From: Candidatus Gastranaerophilales bacterium
Lineage (GTDB): Bacteria; Cyanobacteriota; Vampirovibrionia; Gastranaerophilales; Gastranaerophilaceae
DNA: 40,126 nt
Reading direction: 5' to 3'
NCBI GenBank assembly: GCA_947588755.1
Contig: CANPZB010000013.1
Span: 1 to 40,126, forward strand
Shown here piece by piece: positions 24,282 to 33,043 of the stretch (the first letter of the stretch is position 1; every line of letters starts with the position of its first letter). The translations under genes and the position numbers were made by a program. The notes under the pieces are model-generated. The model made no database searches and was not told where the DNA came from. It was given only the letters and a program-made list of their open reading frames with translations.

Positions 24282-25096
24282 TGCGGCACCGCCTTGCTGT
24301 TTATCAGCGTAGAATTATAATTATACTGATAAAGATTTAAGTTATCAACTACTTTTTTGCCCGCAAGACGCTGTAATTCAAGATGGTACCTCTTAGCGTT
24401 TTCGAAATAATAAAATTCTTCAATCCGCATATTATCGTACAGTGAAGAAGATATGGTAATATCCAAAATATCTTCGCTGTCAAGTGCATTGGTATAATTT
24501 CTGTTATATAAAAGCATTCTCTGTCTTGTTTCTTTCAACTGAGAAAGAGAGTTTTTATAGTTGTAATATGCATTAATAATTTTGTCCTGCAAATTTTCGA
24601 CAAGCCCCGCAAGTTCAATAAGTTCGGTATCGGTAAGCGGGATTTCCTGCGGCATATTTTTTTTGTTGATAAGATTTTGTGCGAGTCTGCCTGCCGCAAA
24701 CGCCGACGACTGTACCAGATAGTCCGAACCCACAAGATAAGGAGCAAAAGATGCTCCGGCTATTACGGCTGATAAAGTTTTTGCCATAAGCGAAGAATGT
24801 ATTCGGCGTTGACTTTCGGGAGTAGCAAGTTTTTTTAATGCAAAACCTATTACCTGATTATTTTCAACCGTACCTTTCCATAAATTTTCTATATCTTCAA
24901 CATCTTTTTCTTTCTGCATTTTTACAAGTTCTTTTAGAACTTCTTCATCGCTTATAACAAGGGATTTTTTCGAATAATCATTATTCTGTAGCTCTATTTT
25001 TTTTTGCTCCACACCGTTCAGCCGAACGCTTTCCTCAGCATAAGAAAACGGAACAAAAAACAGTATTGCCAATATCCCCGCTAAAATCTTTTTCAT
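24278..25096 (-). CDS. Secreted protein of unknown function, paralogue A of a tandem pair
   Basis: A 272-aa exported protein, family not recognised. The signal peptide is MKKILAGILAILFFVPFSYA with cleavage likely before EE. The body is a charged region, a hydrophobic small-residue stretch (about 105-145: SAVIAGASFAPYLVG) and a helical C-terminal half with regularly spaced Tyr, Leu and Arg. It aligns with the following gene along most of its length. ATG 25096 is chosen over an upstream in-frame ATG (25132) because it places the signal peptide correctly. TATAAA (25103-25108) lies six bases before it with no ribosome site, so the mRNA may be leaderless. First gene of a three-gene operon ending in the LipM-like gene. 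Confidence 0.82.
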   Translation of the reverse strand: MKKILAGILAILFFVPFSYAEESVRLNGVEQKKIELQNNDYSKKSLVISDEEVLKELVKMQKEKDVEDIENLWKGTVENNQVIGFALKKLATPESQRRIHSSLMAKTLSAVIAGASFAPYLVGSDYLVQSSAFAAGRLAQNLINKKNMPQEIPLTDTELIELAGLVENLQDKIINAYYNYKNSLSQLKETRQRMLLYNRNYTNALDSEDILDITISSSLYDNMRIEEFYYFENAKRYHLELQRLAGKKVVDNLNLYQYNYNSTLINSKAVPQ

Positions 25097-25102
25097 AATT
25101 AA

Positions 25103-25108
25103 TTTATA
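25103..25108 (-). promoter_or_regulatory. -10 box of the tandem-paralogue operon, placed for a leaderless mRNA
   Basis: TATAAA on the minus strand ends six bases before ATG 25096. TTGGAT (25127-25132) stands 18 bp upstream as a partial -35. No Shine-Dalgarno sequence is present. Confidence 0.45.
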
Positions 25109-25211
25109 ACACAAGAAAAATAATAAATCCAATGACTGATTAAGTTATACATCATTTGGTTGTTCTGCTCAAACGGAAAAAATTTTAGAATATATCTTGA
25201 AGGAAGATATA

Positions 25212-25970
25212 ATGGCAACGGAGAGCATTAATAAAAACGATTATATGACCCCGCCTTGTGCTGAAAAAACGGTTAAATTAAACTCGTATTTTTTGAAAGC
25301 AACTGCTTTAAGGCGTGAAAATCTGTACAAAGAAGCTGTTTCCAACTATCTTAATGCCATACTGGTTGACAGAAACAATGCATATTCATATTACGGTCTG
25401 GGAATATGTTTTAAACACCTTCATAATTACACCAAAGCAATAAAATATCTGGAAAAAGCATCACTGATTAGAGAAGATTTTTACGAAGCGTTTTATGAAC
25501 TCGGTATATGCCATTTGCTTGAAGGTATTCCCTGCGGTGCAATTAAAAACTTTGTACGTGCGGTTCAAATAAATCCCGATAATCCCGATGCCATTTTACA
25601 ACTGGGAATTTCACACGAGATATGTGAAGATTACGAAATGGCGTTGATGATTTACCAGAAACTTATTGAAAATTCGCCGGAATATATAAAAGCTTACGAC
25701 CACAAATCCTCACTTTTAATGAAAATAGGAAAATATAAAGAAGCAAGTATTATTTTAAATAAAATTATTAAAATAAATCCCGATTATTACAAAGCTTACG
25801 CGGGAATAGGAATATGCTTTGACAAACTTGGCAAATATTCGGAAGCCCAAAGATATTACAGAAAATTCCTTATTAAAAAACCGCTTTCAAATAAAGCTGA
25901 CTTCATTAAAGAAAGATTTAACAAAATAAAAATTCAAAAAAATCTTGCCAATAATTTAAAAATTGTATAA
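25212..25970 (+). CDS. Tetratricopeptide-repeat protein
   Basis: A 252-aa cytosolic protein made almost entirely of about six TPR units (residues about 25-235), a protein-protein interaction scaffold. Typical spacing is seen in AYSYYGLGICFKHLHNYTKA, AFYELGICHLLEG, DAILQLGISHEICEDYEMA and KAYAGIGICFDKLGKYSEA. No partner domain is fused, and its role is unknown. ATG 25212 is preferred to the upstream TTG (25197) because AAGGAAG (25199-25205) serves as its ribosome site. It is divergent from the tandem secreted paralogues and lies 65 bp upstream of nusB. Confidence 0.88.
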   Translation: MATESINKNDYMTPPCAEKTVKLNSYFLKATALRRENLYKEAVSNYLNAILVDRNNAYSYYGLGICFKHLHNYTKAIKYLEKASLIREDFYEAFYELGICHLLEGIPCGAIKNFVRAVQINPDNPDAILQLGISHEICEDYEMALMIYQKLIENSPEYIKAYDHKSSLLMKIGKYKEASIILNKIIKINPDYYKAYAGIGICFDKLGKYSEAQRYYRKFLIKKPLSNKADFIKERFNKIKIQKNLANNLKIV

Positions 25971-26035
25971 TATCCCTTAAAATATTTTTTTATGTTAATA
26001 TAAATTTGTCAGTCATATTGTAATGAGGAATTAAA

Positions 26036-26695
26036 ATGCAAGCACGCAGGGCAGCCAGAGAACTGGCATTTATATTATTTTCGCAGTTTGATAAGCAGAT
26101 AACAAGTTATTCAAAAGAAGACCTTGAAAACATAATACTAAAATCCGTAAGAATATTAACAAGCAATGCCGAAGATGAACTCAAAATAACCGTCGGTTCG
26201 CTTCTTGAAATGAAAGCACAAATTGACGATTACGAAGCCGACCACGAAACTAATATTTCACGACCCATCGGCACCCAAAATGTTCCGGTTCCGCTTCCTA
26301 TGACATCCGACATGTCAAAAAGAATTGAAGAAATGATAGATATCGCCGATAAAGCCCTTCTTGCTCTTGATATAGCTGAATTTACGACTCTAGATTCGCA
26401 GCACGAAGTCCAAAATTATTCGGTTAAAATTGCCGAAGAATTTCAAAAAAATCACAAAGAAGTCGACGATATTATCAGAAAATATGCTCAAAATTGGGAT
26501 TTTGACAGACTGGTGAAAATGGACAAAGACATTTTGCGTATAGCTATCATTGAATTGCTGTACATCAAAGATGCCCCGATGAAAGTTGTTGTGGATGAAG
26601 CCGTCGAATTGACAAAAAAATATTCTACCGAAGACAGTTCGGGATTTGTTAACGGGATACTCGCCAAAGTAATTGTGGATTACGGAATTAACTAG
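26036..26695 (+). CDS. nusB: Transcription antitermination factor NusB, long form
   Basis: NusB binds boxA RNA together with ribosomal protein S10 in the rRNA antitermination complex. The N-terminus MQARRAARELAFILFSQFD and C-terminal half (FDRLVKMDKDILRIAIIELLY, VVVDEAVELTKKYSTEDSSGFVNGIL) are canonical. The protein is 219 aa instead of the usual 130-150 because about 70 residues are inserted between the first two helical segments (about 45-120). Cyanobacterial NusB proteins have the same opening sequence and a similar insertion, which supports a Cyanobacteria/Melainabacteria affiliation. GAGGAAT precedes the ATG. Confidence 0.93.
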   Translation: MQARRAARELAFILFSQFDKQITSYSKEDLENIILKSVRILTSNAEDELKITVGSLLEMKAQIDDYEADHETNISRPIGTQNVPVPLPMTSDMSKRIEEMIDIADKALLALDIAEFTTLDSQHEVQNYSVKIAEEFQKNHKEVDDIIRKYAQNWDFDRLVKMDKDILRIAIIELLYIKDAPMKVVVDEAVELTKKYSTEDSSGFVNGILAKVIVDYGIN

Positions 26696-26726
26696 TACCT
26701 GTAAATAATCCGCACTTTTCTTTAAA

Positions 26727-28160
26727 TTAACTTCCTAGTTCAATTATTTCATCTGCCTGAGGAGTTAAATTTTTACCGATGGATTTTTCCAATTGAGCCT
26801 TTGCCTGATTATATTGATATAAAGCGTTATAATAACTCAATTGTGCTTGCTGATAGTTTATCTGTGCGTCTTTTAACTCAGTAGGGTTTGCTTCGCCGAC
26901 TCTGTATCTGCCATATGACAACTCATAGTTTTCTTTTGCCTGCTTAACCTGCAATAAGGCAACAGGCATTTGGTTTTGTTTTTCGGTTAAAGTTAAAAAT
27001 GCATTTTGAATTTCCAAATAAATGGAATTTTGCGTATTCTTTGCGTTGGCTATTTCTTTGTCATACAAATATCTTGCTTCTTTAATTTCGTTTCTGATAA
27101 GCATACCGTTAACCGTAGGGAAATTCAAATAACCGCCGATATTATAACCATGGTTTGAAGTCCAGTTTTTACCCCCGATTTGGAGCTGACCTTCAACCGA
27201 TAACGTCGGGTAATATGATTTTTTTACTAATTTTAATGTCTGATTTGCACTTTCAACTTTTAATTCCGCAAGTTTCAATTCCGGTCTTGCTTCTCTGGCT
27301 ATTTCCACAGCCTGATTAAAAGTTATGTTAACGGGATGATAAGTCAAACGCTCTTGTACATTATATTTGTCTATAAACGGAACGCCCATAACATTATTTA
27401 ATCTTGCTACTGCCAAATTTACCGCATTATCAGCCTGAATAAGCTGTAACTTGGCATTACTAAGGTTAACTTCGGCAATGGTTACGTCTACTTTTGGGTT
27501 CATTCCTATTTCATAAAAAGCCTTTGCCTGATTATAGAACATTTCGAACTTATTTACTGTATCTTCGGCAACTTTTTTGTTTTCAAAAGCAAACAACAAA
27601 TTATAATATGCATCCTTAGTCTGGTATATAACCTCATTTATTGTAGCACCCAGTGTCGCTTTGTAGCCTTCATAGTCTAATCTTCTTATAGTTGCCTGAT
27701 TTTGAGTTACGCCGAAGTCATAAAGCATTTGCTGCAATGTAACTTGACCGAGTATATAATAGTTAAACGTAAGGTTTCTTCCCAAAGCATCAGATAACTG
27801 TAATTGTCTTATTCTCGTATAGCCGGTTTGCCAGCTTAACTGAGGAAAATAATTAGACCAAACCTGTTTTATTCTTGAGTCTGAAGCTAAAATATCATGA
27901 AATGCCGCATTAATTTGAGGATTATTCCCGAGTGCAAGTTCAATACACTTATCAAGGGTCATGTCTATATTTTTTTCAACCGAACCTTCGATAACGAAAT
28001 CAGCCGAACCGTCTGTTTTGGGTTTGGGTAAAACTGCATCGGAATTAGGGTATTCTTTTTCATTTAAAGAGTTTCCTATAGGCGGAAATTCTTCACAATA
28101 TGCCTGCGAAAACATCATTGAAAATAATATTAAAGATACAACCGATAATCTTTTCAACAT
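26727..28160 (-). CDS. TolC-family outer-membrane efflux channel
   Basis: A 477-aa outer-membrane factor, the exit duct of the tripartite RND pump encoded upstream. It has a signal peptide (about 1-22). Two TolC-type halves follow, each opening with the family pattern: MTLDKCIELALGNNPQINAA and FNQAVEIAREARPELKLAE. Both contain long amphipathic helices, with RYRVGEANPTELKDAQINYQQAQLSYYNALYQYN near the end split between two helices. AAGGAAAAG lies just before the ATG, overlapping the end of the pump gene that stops one base upstream, so translation is probably coupled. Confidence 0.92.
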   Translation of the reverse strand: MLKRLSVVSLILFSMMFSQAYCEEFPPIGNSLNEKEYPNSDAVLPKPKTDGSADFVIEGSVEKNIDMTLDKCIELALGNNPQINAAFHDILASDSRIKQVWSNYFPQLSWQTGYTRIRQLQLSDALGRNLTFNYYILGQVTLQQMLYDFGVTQNQATIRRLDYEGYKATLGATINEVIYQTKDAYYNLLFAFENKKVAEDTVNKFEMFYNQAKAFYEIGMNPKVDVTIAEVNLSNAKLQLIQADNAVNLAVARLNNVMGVPFIDKYNVQERLTYHPVNITFNQAVEIAREARPELKLAELKVESANQTLKLVKKSYYPTLSVEGQLQIGGKNWTSNHGYNIGGYLNFPTVNGMLIRNEIKEARYLYDKEIANAKNTQNSIYLEIQNAFLTLTEKQNQMPVALLQVKQAKENYELSYGRYRVGEANPTELKDAQINYQQAQLSYYNALYQYNQAKAQLEKSIGKNLTPQADEIIELGS

Positions 28161-31100
28161 TTACTTTTCCTTACCCTTATTTTTATTAGCTAATCTCTTT
28201 GTCGCAAGACTCTTTGTATATACTTTTATATTTTCAACCATAACATAAAATGCAGGTACCAAAAAAGTACCGATAAAAGCTACCGCCATCATACCGCCGA
28301 ATACCGTCATTCCAACAGAGTTACGGCTTGCGGCACCAGCACCTCTTGCAAAAACAAGCGGAAGCAAACCAAGTATAAATGCGATATTTGTCATCATTAC
28401 GGCTCTAAATCTTAATCTCGCAGCCTGAATTGCCGACTCCTTAATCCCCATTCCGCCTTCGTGTGCATCTTTAGCAAATTCTATAATAAGGATAGCCTGT
28501 TTTGTTGAAAGCCCTATTAGCATTACCAGCCCGATTTGAGAATATAAATCAAGCGAGTAGCCTGAAACGTACTGGAAGAATAATGCCCCGACAAGTGCAA
28601 CGGGCGAGATTAATAATACCGCTATCGGAAGCATCCAACTTTCATACAGCCCGACAAGAAACAGATATACAAAAACCAGCGACATCAAAAGTATCGGACC
28701 TATTTGACCTGAGGATTCCTGTTCCTGTAAAGAACTTCCTGACCATGCGTAACTCATATCCTTAGGCAAAACTTTGTCCGATATTTTTTGCATTGCAGCC
28801 ATTGCCTGACCTGAACTTACTCCCTGACGGGCAGAACCGTTAATAGTAATTGCGGGATACATATTAAATCTTGTTAAACTGTACGGCCCTACAATATTGC
28901 TTACCGTAACAACCGATGATAAAGGCACCATGCTGCCCCGGTTATTTTTTACGTATATTTTATATATGTCGGCAGGTTTTTCTCTGAACTCTGAATCTGC
29001 CTGCAAGTAAACACGATAAACACGACCGTACTTATTAAAGTCATTAACGTATGATTTACCGAAATATCCTGACAGTGCAGAATAAATTTCCGAAATATTT
29101 ACCCCCTGAGCAAGTGCCTTTGCTTCATCCACTTTAATCAACAATTGCGGTAAATTCGCCGTAAACGAAGTGTACACAAGTTGAAAAGCAGAATCATTGT
29201 TTGCTTCCGCAATAAGTTTTTGTGCTTCTTCGTAAAGTTCCTGCGGACTTCTGTCGCCTTTATCCAAAAGTTGATATTCAAAACCGCCGAACATACCCAA
29301 ACCTGAAATAGCCGGAGGTGAAAATACAGCTATAGTTGCGGACGGATAATTGGAAAATTCAGCCTGAATTTTTTTCAATATTGACTGCATTGAAACGTCT
29401 TTGCCTTTACGTTTTGACCAATCCTGAAGCCTTGCGACAATTAATGCCGTGTTTTCACCCGAAAAACCAACCATTGTAATAGTTGTTTCAACGCCTTTAA
29501 TTTTCAAAATTCTTTCTTCGATTTCCGTTGCAACCATGTCGGTTCTTGAAGCTGATGAACCGTCAGGAAGCTGTATTTGTGCGAAAACGGCTCCTCTGTC
29601 CTCCGTGGGCAAAAATCCCGTCGGAATTATGTAAAACATAAACAGAATAAATGCAATAATTGAAGAAAATACAGCCAGTGTTATTTTTGGGGAATTAATA
29701 AATATTTTTGCACCCTCAAGATATTTGTCGCGTACTTTATTAAACCAATTATCAAATTTTTGTATAAATTCAAAATCAGCTTTTTCCTCGCCTGATTTCA
29801 AAATCATAGAGCAGAGTGCGGGAGCAAGAGTTAAGGCAACTAAGGTTGACAACCCTATTGAAGATGCAATACACAAAGCAAATTGTCTGAACATTTGCCC
29901 TGTAATCCCTGCCATAAATGACACCGGAACAAACACTGCCATCAAAACCAGTGAAGTAGCTACAACAGCCCCGAAAACTTCCTGCATTGTTATTTCGGTT
30001 GCGGTTTTTGGGTCTTTACCATCCTGAATATGTCGCTGAGTATTTTCCAATACGACAATTGCATCGTCAACTACAAGTCCTACAGCAAGAACCAGACCGA
30101 AAAGTATTAAAAGATTTATGGAAAATCCCAAAAGACTCATGAATATAAATACGCCGATTAAAGATACCGGAATAGCACAAAACGGTATTAATGCCGCACG
30201 AGCACTACCCAAAAATATGTAAGTTACGAGTCCCACAAGTACGATAGCGAGTCCGATTGCATTTACAACTTCTTTAATGGATTCACGTACAAAGTCGGTT
30301 TCATCACGTTCTATTTTATATTCAATACCTTGAGGAAAGCTTTTGCTTAATTCTTTCATTTTTTTACGGATTTTATTGGACAAATCGATAGCGTTAGCTT
30401 CGGGAAGTTGACCTATTGAAATAATTGCGGAATTTTTTCCGTCTATACGTGAAAAATACGAATAACTTTCCGCTCCGAGTTCCACTCTTGCAATGTCTTT
30501 CAACTTAATTTGAGAACCGTCGGGCTTTGAACGGATAATTATGTTTTCAAATTCGGAAACATCTTTAAGACGTCCTTTTGTCCGCATTGTCAATTTAATA
30601 AGCTGTTTATTTTTCATTGGTTCAACCCCGAGGTCGCCCGCGGGGACCTGAGTGTTTTGGGACTGAATTGCGGAACTGACTTCGGATACCGATACTCCTA
30701 AATTCGCCATTTTTGTCGCATCAAGCCAAATTCTCATTGAATAATCCGAAGAACCGAATACGGTAACCTTACCTACGCCTTTAATACGTGCTAATTCGTC
30801 TTTTATAAATATTGATGCATAGTTGGCAACATACAAAGAATCATAAGTGTGTGTCGGAGAGTTTACGGCTATCATCATAATCCCCGGCCCGCCCGTGGAT
30901 TTTTTAACGGAAAGCCCGTATCTCTTAACTTCTTCCGGCAAACGGGGAGTAACAAGTTGTAATTGGTTTTGTACGTTTACCACAGCCATGTCTGGGTCTG
31001 ACCCGATATCAAAATATAATGTCAGTTGATATTGACCGTTTTGCGACGTTGAAGACATATAAATCATATCCTCTACACCGTTAAGCTGGGCTTCAACAGG

Positions 31101-31301
31101 TGCGGCAATAGTATCTTCCACAACATCTGAACTTGCACCCGCATAAGTTGCCGTCACAATAACCTGAGGGGGAGTGATGGAAGGATATTCCTCCAGAGGT
31201 AATGTATTAACCATCAATATGCCCGCAAGCATTATCGCCAATGAAATAACGATTGCAAGCTTCGGTCTTTTTATAAATAAATTTCCTGATTTTTCAGACA
31301 T
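28161..31301 (-). CDS. RND efflux pump, inner-membrane subunit (HAE1/AcrB type)
   Basis: A 1046-aa proton-driven drug exporter of the hydrophobe/amphiphile RND family, forming a trimer in the inner membrane. It has twelve membrane helices in two halves, with two large periplasmic loops. The proton-relay Asp pair is present in TM4 (GLVVDDAIVV, about residues 410-411) and the matching Lys in TM10 (LSTKQAILII, about 933). The N-terminal SGNLFIKRPKLAIV and GFLPTEDRG are typical. Length matches AcrB/MexB. It lies between the adaptor (10 bp upstream) and the TolC-like channel, a complete adaptor-pump-channel operon. Substrates cannot be told from sequence. Confidence 0.95.
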   Translation of the reverse strand: MSEKSGNLFIKRPKLAIVISLAIMLAGILMVNTLPLEEYPSITPPQVIVTATYAGASSDVVEDTIAAPVEAQLNGVEDMIYMSSTSQNGQYQLTLYFDIGSDPDMAVVNVQNQLQLVTPRLPEEVKRYGLSVKKSTGGPGIMMIAVNSPTHTYDSLYVANYASIFIKDELARIKGVGKVTVFGSSDYSMRIWLDATKMANLGVSVSEVSSAIQSQNTQVPAGDLGVEPMKNKQLIKLTMRTKGRLKDVSEFENIIIRSKPDGSQIKLKDIARVELGAESYSYFSRIDGKNSAIISIGQLPEANAIDLSNKIRKKMKELSKSFPQGIEYKIERDETDFVRESIKEVVNAIGLAIVLVGLVTYIFLGSARAALIPFCAIPVSLIGVFIFMSLLGFSINLLILFGLVLAVGLVVDDAIVVLENTQRHIQDGKDPKTATEITMQEVFGAVVATSLVLMAVFVPVSFMAGITGQMFRQFALCIASSIGLSTLVALTLAPALCSMILKSGEEKADFEFIQKFDNWFNKVRDKYLEGAKIFINSPKITLAVFSSIIAFILFMFYIIPTGFLPTEDRGAVFAQIQLPDGSSASRTDMVATEIEERILKIKGVETTITMVGFSGENTALIVARLQDWSKRKGKDVSMQSILKKIQAEFSNYPSATIAVFSPPAISGLGMFGGFEYQLLDKGDRSPQELYEEAQKLIAEANNDSAFQLVYTSFTANLPQLLIKVDEAKALAQGVNISEIYSALSGYFGKSYVNDFNKYGRVYRVYLQADSEFREKPADIYKIYVKNNRGSMVPLSSVVTVSNIVGPYSLTRFNMYPAITINGSARQGVSSGQAMAAMQKISDKVLPKDMSYAWSGSSLQEQESSGQIGPILLMSLVFVYLFLVGLYESWMLPIAVLLISPVALVGALFFQYVSGYSLDLYSQIGLVMLIGLSTKQAILIIEFAKDAHEGGMGIKESAIQAARLRFRAVMMTNIAFILGLLPLVFARGAGAASRNSVGMTVFGGMMAVAFIGTFLVPAFYVMVENIKVYTKSLATKRLANKNKGKEK

Positions 31302-31311
31302 ATTTTACCTG

Positions 31312-32481
31312 TTATTTTTTATTTTCGGTTTCGGACTGTTGTTTAAGTTGTGACATTTCCTCTTTTGTCACGATTTTTACGGGTTTTCCCGGAACAACTT
31401 TTTGCAGCCCATCAGTGACTATTTTATCGCCTTTTTTTAAGCCTTCGGAAATAATCCAATTATCACCGTTTTGTCCGCTTGTTTTTACGTAAACCAGCTG
31501 TGGTAAATTATTTTCGTCAAGTTTATAAACGTATTTACCCGCCTGATTTTCCAAAACGGCAGTTACGGGAGCAACCGGCACAAGGACAGGTTTATTGGCA
31601 TAAAGTTTGACGGTTACGAATTCGCCGTGAATAAGTTCATTGTCAGGGTTGTCAAAAGTAGCACGCATTGTAACCGTACCTGTCGACTGGTCAACTTTAT
31701 TATCCTGAAAGTCCTGAACACCCGTATGCGAATATATTGTATTGCCGTTCAAAATCAATTCAACTTTTCTGTTTATGTTAGCATCTTTGTCAGCGGAAGC
31801 CAGCAGTGTAAAGTCGTTTGATTCTATCGGGAAAGTTACGTATATGGGGTTTGTACTGTTAATAGTGGTTAAAGCACCTGTGGAAGGACTTACGTAATTC
31901 CCGACAGTAACATTGATAATTCCGACTTTCCCGTCGACGGGGGATTTAACATGTGTATACCCCAGACTGCGATTAGCATCGCTGTAAGATGCTTTAGCGG
32001 CAGCAAGCTGTGCTTTGAGGGCATCTCTTTGAGAAAGCATCTGGTCGTACTGTGCTTTTGCAATGTAATCTTTTTTTACAAGTTCTTCGGCACGCTGGAG
32101 TTGTTTTTGAGCATAATCAAGCTGAGCAGCCAAATTCTTTACATTTGCGGCGGCAGAATTTGCGGCATTCCTGTATTCGGCAGGTTCTATTTGAAACAAT
32201 ACCTGACCTTGCTTTACGTAGTCGCCTTCTTTAAAATAACTTTTTTCCAAATATCCCGAAATTCTGGCAAGAACATCGACTCTGTATTTGGATGTAACCC
32301 TTCCGGGAGCTTCAAAACTTCTTATAACACTCTGTTCTGTTATTTCTTCCGCAACGATTTCGGGGGCGGGTTTATTTTTCATCATCTTGCCCTGCATAAT
32401 TTTACCGAACAAAGAAAACCCGTACCTCAACAATATTGCGGCGATTATTACGGATAAAAATATTATAATATTTTTTTTCAT
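31312..32481 (-). CDS. RND efflux periplasmic adaptor (membrane fusion protein, AcrA type)
   Basis: A 389-aa adaptor that bridges the RND pump and the outer-membrane channel. It has an N-terminal membrane anchor (about 4-28). The split lipoyl domain shows RISGYLEKSYFKEGDYVKQGQ and VKSPVDGKVGIINVTVGNYV around a helical hairpin (about 105-170) rich in Ala, Gln and Lys. Beta-barrel and membrane-proximal parts follow (SGQNGDNWIISEGLKKGDKIV). GGGGAGAGG is the ribosome site. A good promoter lies at 32508-32535, so it is the first gene of the pump operon. Confidence 0.94.
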   Translation of the reverse strand: MKKNIIIFLSVIIAAILLRYGFSLFGKIMQGKMMKNKPAPEIVAEEITEQSVIRSFEAPGRVTSKYRVDVLARISGYLEKSYFKEGDYVKQGQVLFQIEPAEYRNAANSAAANVKNLAAQLDYAQKQLQRAEELVKKDYIAKAQYDQMLSQRDALKAQLAAAKASYSDANRSLGYTHVKSPVDGKVGIINVTVGNYVSPSTGALTTINSTNPIYVTFPIESNDFTLLASADKDANINRKVELILNGNTIYSHTGVQDFQDNKVDQSTGTVTMRATFDNPDNELIHGEFVTVKLYANKPVLVPVAPVTAVLENQAGKYVYKLDENNLPQLVYVKTSGQNGDNWIISEGLKKGDKIVTDGLQKVVPGKPVKIVTKEEMSQLKQQSETENKK

Positions 32482-32507
32482 TGCCTCTCCCCTGTATACC
32501 TGCTTTT

Positions 32508-32535
32508 ATTTTAGAATAAACAGATGTACTGTCAA
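32508..32535 (-). promoter_or_regulatory. Promoter of the RND pump operon
   Basis: On the minus strand TTGACA (32530-32535), a 16-bp spacer and TAAAAT (32508-32513). ACTGT (32528-32532) overlaps the -35, and ACAGT lies about 20 bp further upstream, giving an inverted pair that a repressor such as the adjacent Xre protein might bind. Confidence 0.7.
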
Positions 32536-32596
32536 TCATGTAATATTCATTTACAGTCACCTGTACAAGAACAATATACGGCTGAATAATAACCGA

Positions 32597-32920
32597 TTAT
32601 CTGTTTTTGTGCAATGACATTAAAATATCTTTTATTATTTTAAGTTCTTTTTTATCCGAAATTTGAATTAAATCATAGATTTTATTTCTTAAATCGTCAT
32701 TTAATCCGATATTTTTATTAAAAAATTTATTGATATCTATATCAAGAACTTCAGAAATATTAATAAATGTTTCAAGAGAGGGATAAGAATTACCGTTTTC
32801 TATCATGCACATCTGGCGGGTGGAAATATCAATTTGCTCGGCAAGTTTTTCCTGCGAAATGCCTTTTTCAAGACGAATTCTTTTAATTTTTTTCCCTATG
32901 ATATCTTTACTTATATCCAT
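32597..32920 (-). CDS. Xre-family helix-turn-helix regulator
   Basis: A 107-aa DNA-binding protein. The Cro/CI-type domain spans residues about 8-62: IGKKIKRIRLEKGISQEKLAEQIDISTRQMCMIENGNSYPSLETF. The remaining helical tail (DLRNKIYDLIQISDKKELKIIKDIL) may dimerise. It sits 115 bp upstream of the RND operon on the same strand and is divergent from a prepilin gene. Candidate targets are its own promoter, the pump promoter and the prepilin promoter; this is inference from position. GAGGG lies a few bases before the ATG. Confidence 0.88.
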   Translation of the reverse strand: MDISKDIIGKKIKRIRLEKGISQEKLAEQIDISTRQMCMIENGNSYPSLETFINISEVLDIDINKFFNKNIGLNDDLRNKIYDLIQISDKKELKIIKDILMSLHKNR

Positions 32921-32933
32921 AAACCCTCAAATA

Positions 32934-32985
32934 AAGTATATATTTAATTAAAACCATGTTTAAGGAAATTAACATCCATATACTT
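32934..32985. promoter_or_regulatory. Inverted pair AAGTATAT / ATATACTT over the divergent xre and prepilin promoters
   Basis: AAGTATAT (32934-32941) covers the putative -10 of the regulator gene (TATACT on the minus strand). ATATACTT (32978-32985) runs into the -35 of the prepilin promoter. The arms are perfect 8-bp inverted repeats 44 bp apart, placed where one repressor could control both genes. The left arm may simply be the -10 box. Confidence 0.4.
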
Positions 32986-33012
32986 GACAAATTGATATAA
33001 ATATCGTATATT
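32984..33012 (+). promoter_or_regulatory. Sigma-70 type promoter of the 33044 prepilin gene
   Basis: A perfect TTGACA (32984-32989), a 17-bp spacer and TATATT (33007-33012). The expected start is near 33019, giving a short leader with AAAGGCGG before the ATG. Confidence 0.85.
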
Positions 33013-33043
33013 GTATGAGTGAACTATAAGAAAGGCGGATTAT

